A DNA stretch of 9,163 nt from an uncultured Bacteroidales bacterium (GTDB lineage Bacteria; Bacteroidota; Bacteroidia; Bacteroidales; UBA932). Below are positions 5,347-9,163 of the stretch, one piece after another. The stretch's first letter is position 1. The number at the start of each line of letters is the position of its first letter. The stretch lies in assembly GCA_946415795.1 (NCBI GenBank), contig CAMKTW010000055.1, positions 1-9,163 of the forward strand, read 5' to 3'. The translations under genes were made by a program, and so were the position numbers. The notes beneath the pieces were generated by a model. That model searched no databases. It worked only from the letters and a program-made list of their open reading frames with translations, and had not been told where the DNA came from.

Positions 5347-6348
5347 TTACTCAGCTTTACCGTCGGAACCGAGAACGTTCACGATCTTGTGGATGTAGAG
5401 CTTCTTCATATTGTCGCGTGCAGGACCCAGATATTTGCGGGGGTCAAACTCGGCGGGTTTCTCGTCGAATACGCGACGGATGGCTGCGGTCATTGCCAGA
5501 CGGGAGTCGGAGTCGATGTTGATCTTGCAAACTGCACTCTTGGCTGCTTTGCGGAGCTGCTCCTCGGGGATGCCGACAGCTGCCTGGAGTTTGCCGCCGT
5601 GTGCGTTGATGGTGTCAACCTCGTCCTGGGGAACTGAAGAAGAACCGTGGAGAACGATGGGGAAGCCGGGGAGTTGTTTCTCAACGCCCTCGAGCACGTC
5701 AAATGCCAGCGGCGGGGGAACCAGACGGCCAGTCTTGGGATCCAGTGTGCACTGCTCGGGTTTGAACTTGTATGCGCCGTGAGAAGTACCGATAGAAATA
5801 GCGAGGGAGTCGCAACCGGTCTTGCTTACGAAGTCAACGACCTCTTCAGGCTTGGTATAGTGGGATTCCTCTGCAGAAACCTCATCCTCTACGCCAGCGA
5901 GCACGCCGAGCTCAGCCTCAACGGTAACATCGAACTGATGTGCATATTCAACGACCTTCTTGGTGAGGGCTACGTTCTCGTCGTAAGGGAGGGAAGAACC
6001 GTCGATCATAACTGAAGAGAAGCCGAAATCAACGCAGCTCTTGCAGGTCTCGAAGCTGTCGCCGTGATCCAGGTGAAGGCAGATCTGGGGTTTCTCCCAG
6101 CCGAGTTCCTTTGCATATTCTACAGCACCCTGTGCCATATAGCGGAGAAGGGTCTGGTTTGCGTATGCACGAGCGCCTTTGCTCACCTGCAGGATAACGG
6201 GGCTCTTGGTCTCTGCAGCAGCCATAATGATGGCCTGCAACTGCTCCATATTGTTAAAATTGAAAGCGGGGATTGCGTATCCGCCGTCGATAGCCTTTGC
6301 AAACATCTCGCGGGTGTTCACAAGGCCCAATTCTTTGTAAGAAACCAT
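5347..6348 (-). CDS. fba: Class II fructose-1,6-bisphosphate aldolase
   Basis: This zinc-dependent aldolase interconverts fructose-1,6-bisphosphate with dihydroxyacetone phosphate and glyceraldehyde-3-phosphate in glycolysis and gluconeogenesis. The 333-aa length is usual for this group in Bacteroidales. Key segments are HLDHGDSFE (residues 92-100, with catalytic Asp94 and zinc ligand His95) and VEAELG (143-148, Glu146). The others are IGTSHGAYKF (186-195, zinc ligand His190), LHGSSSVP (233-240, zinc ligand His234) and INIDSD (276-281), which contacts substrate phosphate or cation. All metal and catalytic residues are present. It starts at ATG 6348-6346. It is transcribed alone, divergently from gmk, with an exact -7 box upstream and a shared terminator downstream. 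Related class II aldolases act on tagatose-bisphosphate, but the overall sequence and isolated position favour the glycolytic enzyme. Confidence 0.95.
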   Translation of the reverse strand: MVSYKELGLVNTREMFAKAIDGGYAIPAFNFNNMEQLQAIIMAAAETKSPVILQVSKGARAYANQTLLRYMAQGAVEYAKELGWEKPQICLHLDHGDSFETCKSCVDFGFSSVMIDGSSLPYDENVALTKKVVEYAHQFDVTVEAELGVLAGVEDEVSAEESHYTKPEEVVDFVSKTGCDSLAISIGTSHGAYKFKPEQCTLDPKTGRLVPPPLAFDVLEGVEKQLPGFPIVLHGSSSVPQDEVDTINAHGGKLQAAVGIPEEQLRKAAKSAVCKINIDSDSRLAMTAAIRRVFDEKPAEFDPRKYLGPARDNMKKLYIHKIVNVLGSDGKAE

Positions 6349-6397
6349 AGTTTGAATTAATATTTGAATAATTGAGTATATCGCTTTTTAGAGCACG

Positions 6398-6405
6398 CAA
6401 ATTTA
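6398..6405 (-). promoter_or_regulatory. -7 element of the fba promoter
   Basis: The minus strand reads TAAATTTG, an exact TAnnTTTG. The predicted start would lie near 6391-6394, giving a leader of roughly 45 bases before the ATG at 6348. The -33 region would fall near 6425-6428, inside the gmk start region, and carries no TTG. Confidence 0.6.
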
Positions 6406-6416
6406 TACAAAAAACT

Positions 6417-6424
6417 TAAATTTG
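6417..6424 (+). promoter_or_regulatory. -7 element of the gmk promoter (predicts a leaderless or nearly leaderless mRNA)
   Basis: TAAATTTG matches the Bacteroidota -7 consensus and ends only five bases before the gmk ATG (6430). With a start about 4-7 bases after the element, the transcript would begin at or within a few bases of the start codon. No Shine-Dalgarno site could be present on such an mRNA. The -33 region overlaps the fba -7 box and has no TTG. Confidence 0.5.
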
Positions 6425-6429
6425 CCTTT

Positions 6430-6987
6430 ATGAAAAGGAAAGTAATTATTTTTTCGGCACCTTCAGGAAGCGGCAAGAGCACGGTTGTGAATCACCTGCT
6501 CTCCAAGTGCCCTGACCTGGAACTGTCCATATCTGCAACTTCCCGGCCTCCGCGCGGCACGGAAAAGGACGGCGTGGAGTATTATTTCCTTACAAACGAA
6601 GAGTTCGAGCGCCGCATCGCCAACGATGAATTCGTGGAGTATGAGCAGGTGTACAAGGGTCGCTATTACGGTACGCTCAAGGCGGAGCTGGAGCGCATCT
6701 GGGGTGCCGGGCACATCATAGCCTTTGACGTCGATGTCAAGGGAGGCGTCAACCTCAAGAAGATTTTTGGCGATGACGCCCTGTCGGTCTTTATCCAGGC
6801 GCCATCTGTCGAGGTCTTGCGCGAGCGTCTCATCAAGCGCGGCACAGATACCCCGCAGGCCATCGAAGAGCGTGTGGCCAAGGCCCGGGAAGAGATGGCA
6901 TACGCTCCGCAGTTTGACTATGTGCTGGTCAATGACAACCTGGACGAATGTCTGAAGGAGGCAGAAGGGTTGCTTGATCAATACTGA
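6430..6987 (+). CDS. gmk: Guanylate kinase
   Basis: This cytoplasmic enzyme phosphorylates GMP to GDP with ATP, an essential step in guanine nucleotide synthesis and recycling. The 185-aa protein carries the P-loop APSGSGKST (residues 10-18), where alanine replaces the first glycine as often happens in Bacteroidota. The GMP-binding segment is TSRPPRGTEKDGVEYYF (37-53), followed by YKGRYYGT and the conserved FDVDVKGG. The lid region KRGTDTPQAIEERVAKA is also present. Length and motif order are normal. The ATG sits immediately behind a -7 promoter box, and no ribosome-binding site is visible. It is the first gene of a gmk-nadD-rluA-family cluster. Its TGA stop is in the same frame as the NadD coding region that follows. 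Confidence 0.96.
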   Translation: MKRKVIIFSAPSGSGKSTVVNHLLSKCPDLELSISATSRPPRGTEKDGVEYYFLTNEEFERRIANDEFVEYEQVYKGRYYGTLKAELERIWGAGHIIAFDVDVKGGVNLKKIFGDDALSVFIQAPSVEVLRERLIKRGTDTPQAIEERVAKAREEMAYAPQFDYVLVNDNLDECLKEAEGLLDQY

Positions 6988-7515
6988 ACTGGCCGCCGCC
7001 GGGTCGCGCTCTACTTTGGTACCTTCAATCCGATGCACGCAGGGCACCTGGCTATCCTCAACTATCTGCGCCGCAAGGGTTTTGACCAGGTGAGGATGAT
7101 AGTTTCTCCGGAGAGTCCTTTCAAGATCGGCGGTGACGACACGGCCGCAGGCCGTTTGGCTGCTGTCCGGGAGAAGGTGGCAGAGTTGTGCCCCGATGTG
7201 GTCGTGTCCGACATAGAGTTTCATCTGCCCAAGCCCAATTACACTATAGATACCCTGCGCGCTTTGCGGCAGGCCGAACCCGACACCGACTTTGTGATTG
7301 CGATGGGCGCGGACAATATCGTCGGCATAGAGCGGTGGCGCGAGTGGGAAGAGATTGTGAACGGTTTTGAAATCTGGGTATATCCTCGCAAGGGGTATTA
7401 TGTCAAGCGCAAGTGCAAGAAATATGGCGCAAAGTATCTCGCGGACGCCTCCCTGGTGAATATATCTTCTACCCAGATACGTGCCGGCAAAGCGAATAAA
7501 GACTTGATGATATGA
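6988..7515 (+). CDS. nadD: Nicotinate-nucleotide adenylyltransferase NadD, start codon not identifiable
   Basis: NadD adenylates nicotinate mononucleotide to deamido-NAD in NAD synthesis. The frame contains VALYFGTFNPMHAGHL, the nucleotidyltransferase signature GTFNPxHxGH, then SPESPFK, LPKPNYTIDTL, FVIAMGADN, the WREWEEI helix, YPRKGY and ISSTQIR, all in NadD order. The coordinates given are the open frame after the gmk TGA. No ATG, GTG or TTG occurs in frame before the signature. The first in-frame ATG is 7033, which would remove the first beta strand and the GTFNP loop needed for ATP binding. A TTG at 6974 in another frame would give a sensible N-terminus if one base were missing in the GGCC or GGG runs near 6991-7003. 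The C-terminus is also short, ending 12 residues after ISSTQIR's arginine region. Its stop overlaps the next ATG (ATGA). Either there are sequence errors, or the gene is broken or unusually initiated. Confidence 0.85.
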   Translation, partial: TGRRRVALYFGTFNPMHAGHLAILNYLRRKGFDQVRMIVSPESPFKIGGDDTAAGRLAAVREKVAELCPDVVVSDIEFHLPKPNYTIDTLRALRQAEPDTDFVIAMGADNIVGIERWREWEEIVNGFEIWVYPRKGYYVKRKCKKYGAKYLADASLVNISSTQIRAGKANKDLMI

Positions 7516-8216
7516 TTTATAACGAACTCCCGGGCAATCTTTTTGAGGATATAGCCTCCCGCATCCTGTATGAAGACAACCACGTGCTGGTAATCAACAA
7601 ACGCGTGGGGGAGATTGTGCAGGGCGACAAAACGGGCGACGAGCCGCTTGGCGAAACCCTGAAGGCCTTTATCGCACAGCGCGACGGCAAGCCGGGCCAC
7701 GTGTTTATGGGGGTGCCGCACCGCCTCGACCGGCCGGTGAGCGGGGTAGCGATGTTTGCAAAGACTTCGAAAGCGCTGGAACGGCTGAATGAAGCTTTCC
7801 GCACCGGAGGCGTCAGCAAGATTTACTGGGCCTTGACATGCGCCGCGCCAAGTCCTGCCGGGGCAGAATTGACAGATATGCTGGTGCGCAACGAGAAGCA
7901 GAATAAATCATATATATGCAAAAACGGCAATCCCGCCGCCAAGCAGGCGCGTCTTAGATACCGCACTCTGCGCAAGTTTGACCGTTACACCCTGGTCGAG
8001 GTGGAACTCTTCACCGGCCGTCACCACCAGATCCGCTGTCAGATGGCCGGCATCGGCTGTCCCATCAAGGGCGATTTGAAGTACGGCGCTCCGCGCAGCA
8101 ACCGCGACGGGGGCATCAGTTTGCACGCCCGCAGCATCACGTTCACGCATCCGACCCGCAAAGAACCTGTCACAGTGGTGGCGCCTGTAGAGTGGCCGCC
8201 ATTCGTGCAGGAGTAG
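7512..8216 (+). CDS. RluA-family RNA pseudouridine synthase
   Basis: This enzyme converts specific uridines in rRNA or tRNA to pseudouridine. The 234-aa protein starts with a short lead, then ILYEDNHVLVINKR (motif I) and VQGDKTGD. HRLDRPVSG at 70-78 holds the catalytic Asp73, and FAKTSKALERLNEAF follows. GRHHQIRCQMAGIGCPIKGDLKYG begins at 169, and LHARSITFTHP lies near the C-terminus. No N-terminal S4 domain is present, so it is a compact RluA-type enzyme. The target uridine cannot be assigned from sequence, so I give no symbol. Its ATG overlaps the nadD stop (ATGA), indicating translational coupling. The first 16 residues (MIYNELPGNLFEDIAS) look like a NadD C-terminal helix, discussed as a finding. 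It ends in TAG with no clear hairpin before dnaK. Confidence 0.92.
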   Translation: MIYNELPGNLFEDIASRILYEDNHVLVINKRVGEIVQGDKTGDEPLGETLKAFIAQRDGKPGHVFMGVPHRLDRPVSGVAMFAKTSKALERLNEAFRTGGVSKIYWALTCAAPSPAGAELTDMLVRNEKQNKSYICKNGNPAAKQARLRYRTLRKFDRYTLVEVELFTGRHHQIRCQMAGIGCPIKGDLKYGAPRSNRDGGISLHARSITFTHPTRKEPVTVVAPVEWPPFVQE

Positions 8217-8261
8217 TTTCCCGGCATCATCACTCTCCTCTTTCTGCCATTGTGTCATATT

Positions 8262-8291
8262 TTGGCCGATGGCATAATCTTCGTATTTTCT
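8262..8291 (+). promoter_or_regulatory. Weak candidate promoter for dnaK
   Basis: TTG (8262-8264, within TTTTGG) is followed after 19 bases by TATTTTCT (8284-8291), a partial match to TAnnTTTG. It would leave a leader of about 40 A-rich bases before the ATG at 8339. The 122-base gap has no CIRCE-type repeat. It does contain a 6-bp inverted repeat, TGCCAT (8245-8250) and ATGGCA (8269-8274), overlapping the candidate -33 region. Confidence 0.3.
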
Positions 8292-8338
8292 TCTGCCGAC
8301 AAGCAAAACTGACAAAAGAAATTTAAAAACATACAACT

Positions 8339-9163
8339 ATGGGAAAAATTATTGGAATTGACCTTGGTACTACCAACTCGTGCGTTGCCGTGATGGAAGG
8401 CAACGAACCCGCCGTCATCATTAACAGTGAGGGCAAGCGTACCACTCCGTCCATCGTAGCGTTCACCGACAACGGCGAGCGTAAAGTAGGTGACCCTGCA
8501 AAGCGTCAGGCAATCACCAATCCTCAGCGCACCATCTACTCTATCAAGAGGTTTATGGGCGAGAAGTATTCAAAAGTACAGACTGAGATCAACCGTGTGC
8601 CCTTTGCAGTGGAACGCGGCGACAACGACACCCCGCGTGTCAAGATAGACAACCGTCTCTACTCTCCCCAGGAGATATCTGCAATGATTCTCCAGAAGAT
8701 GAAGAAGACTGCAGAAGATTATCTGGGACAGACCGTGACCGAAGCTGTCATTACCGTTCCGGCATACTTCAGCGACTCTCAGCGTCAGGCTACCAAGGAG
8801 GCCGGTGAGATTGCTGGCCTTACTGTCAAGCGTATCGTGAACGAGCCTACCGCAGCCGCCCTGGCATACGGTCTTGACAAGAAGAACAAGGATATGAAGG
8901 TGGCTGTGTTCGACCTCGGCGGCGGTACCTTCGATATCTCCATCCTTGAACTCGGCGACGGAGTGTTCGAAGTAAAATCTACCAACGGTGATACTCACCT
9001 GGGTGGTGATGACTTTGACCACAAGATTATCGACTGGCTGGCAGAGGAGTTTATGAAGGATAACCCCGGCGTCGATCTCCGTAAAGACCCGATGGCGCTC
9101 CAGCGTCTGAAAGAGGCTGCAGAGAAGGCTAAGATCGAGCTCTCCAGCCAGACCTCCACGGAA
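8339..9163 (+). CDS. dnaK: Molecular chaperone DnaK (Hsp70), N-terminal part cut by the window end
   Basis: The frame is open from the ATG at 8339 through the last base: 275 codons of an expected 630-640. The part present is the nucleotide-binding domain. Segments seen are GIDLGTTNSCVAV (phosphate 1, residues 6-18), RTTPSIVAF, then AVITVPAYFSDSQRQATKEAG, NEPTAAALAYG (connect), VFDLGGGTFDISIL (phosphate 2) and THLGGDDFD. All match bacterial DnaK. The protein hydrolyses ATP to cycle between open and closed states while binding unfolded proteins, with DnaJ and GrpE as partners. Neither partner gene is upstream here. The A-rich leader without a Shine-Dalgarno sequence is common for highly expressed Bacteroidota genes. 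Confidence 0.98.
   Translation, partial: MGKIIGIDLGTTNSCVAVMEGNEPAVIINSEGKRTTPSIVAFTDNGERKVGDPAKRQAITNPQRTIYSIKRFMGEKYSKVQTEINRVPFAVERGDNDTPRVKIDNRLYSPQEISAMILQKMKKTAEDYLGQTVTEAVITVPAYFSDSQRQATKEAGEIAGLTVKRIVNEPTAAALAYGLDKKNKDMKVAVFDLGGGTFDISILELGDGVFEVKSTNGDTHLGGDDFDHKIIDWLAEEFMKDNPGVDLRKDPMALQRLKEAAEKAKIELSSQTSTE

Larger units (their letters stand above)
6397..6425. repeat. Perfect 9-bp inverted repeat holding the two divergent -7 boxes
   Basis: GCAAATTTA (6397-6405) and TAAATTTGC (6417-6425) are exact reverse complements separated by 11 bases. Each arm contains a perfect TAnnTTTG read outward: leftward for the aldolase gene, rightward for gmk. The symmetry may just be two promoters facing away from each other, or it may also be a binding site. 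No -33 TTG at proper spacing is visible for either. Confidence 0.7.

Noticed and set aside
5647..6015. Plus-strand open frames opposite the aldolase gene
   Set aside because: These are shadows of a fully conserved class II aldolase; no domain or start signal supports them.
6463..7224. Long minus-strand open frame (253 codons) across gmk and nadD
   Set aside because: It is antisense to two unmistakable enzyme families. Its length reflects codon bias on the real strand.
8217..8338. CIRCE operator (HrcA site) before dnaK
   Set aside because: No TTAGCACTC/GAGTGCTAA repeat is present.
1..9163. CRISPR array, insertion sequence, integrase, attachment site, retron or defence system
   Set aside because: There are no regularly spaced repeats, no transposase or reverse transcriptase motifs, and no long terminal inverted repeats. 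All gaps are under 130 bases and contain only promoters or terminators.

Overview
The window looks like ordinary chromosomal DNA from a member of the Bacteroidota, probably Bacteroidales. The evidence is four clear matches to the phylum's -7 promoter element (TAnnTTTG) in intergenic gaps, two of them with a TTG about 19-20 bases upstream. There is also a lack of strong Shine-Dalgarno sequences before starts, FKBP-fold lipoproteins beside a DHH-family NrnA, and Bacteroidales-like protein sequences throughout. Base composition is roughly balanced. I cannot support a genus. I see no mobile element, CRISPR array, phage gene or integrase.

Layout. (1) Minus strand, 27-1373: a membrane-anchored hypothetical protein, a hairpin terminator, rsmD (16S rRNA methyltransferase), then tRNA-Asp(GTC) with its own promoter overlapping the 3' end of rsmD. 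(2) Plus strand, 1485-5294: a tightly packed operon read divergently from the first block. It contains NrnA (DHH phosphoesterase), a single-domain FKBP lipoprotein, a two-domain FKBP lipoprotein interrupted by an in-frame TAG, and an exported protein whose C-terminus loosely resembles a polymorphic-toxin domain. It ends at a hairpin shared with the converging aldolase gene. (3) Minus strand, 5347-6348: class II fructose-bisphosphate aldolase. (4) Plus strand, 6430-8216: guanylate kinase, NadD and an RluA-family pseudouridine synthase, overlapping or nearly so. (5) Plus strand, 8339 to the window end: the first 275 codons of dnaK.

Most genes are housekeeping: glycolysis, GMP phosphorylation, NAD synthesis, rRNA modification, nano-RNA turnover and chaperoning. 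The envelope-related part is the run of three exported proteins behind nrnA. Two FKBP-fold lipoproteins are encoded just before a secreted protein of unknown function, so a folding-factor/client relationship is possible but unproven.

The points most worth checking are three reading-frame anomalies. One is the amber codon at 3136-3138, which aligns with a tyrosine in the second repeat of the same protein. The second is nadD, whose essential N-terminal GTFNP segment has no in-frame start codon. The third is the abrupt end of NadD, with a plausible missing C-terminal helix found in the next frame at the start of the RluA-family gene. They could be base-level sequence errors, real lesions, or recoding. 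I found no convincing new biological system in this window.
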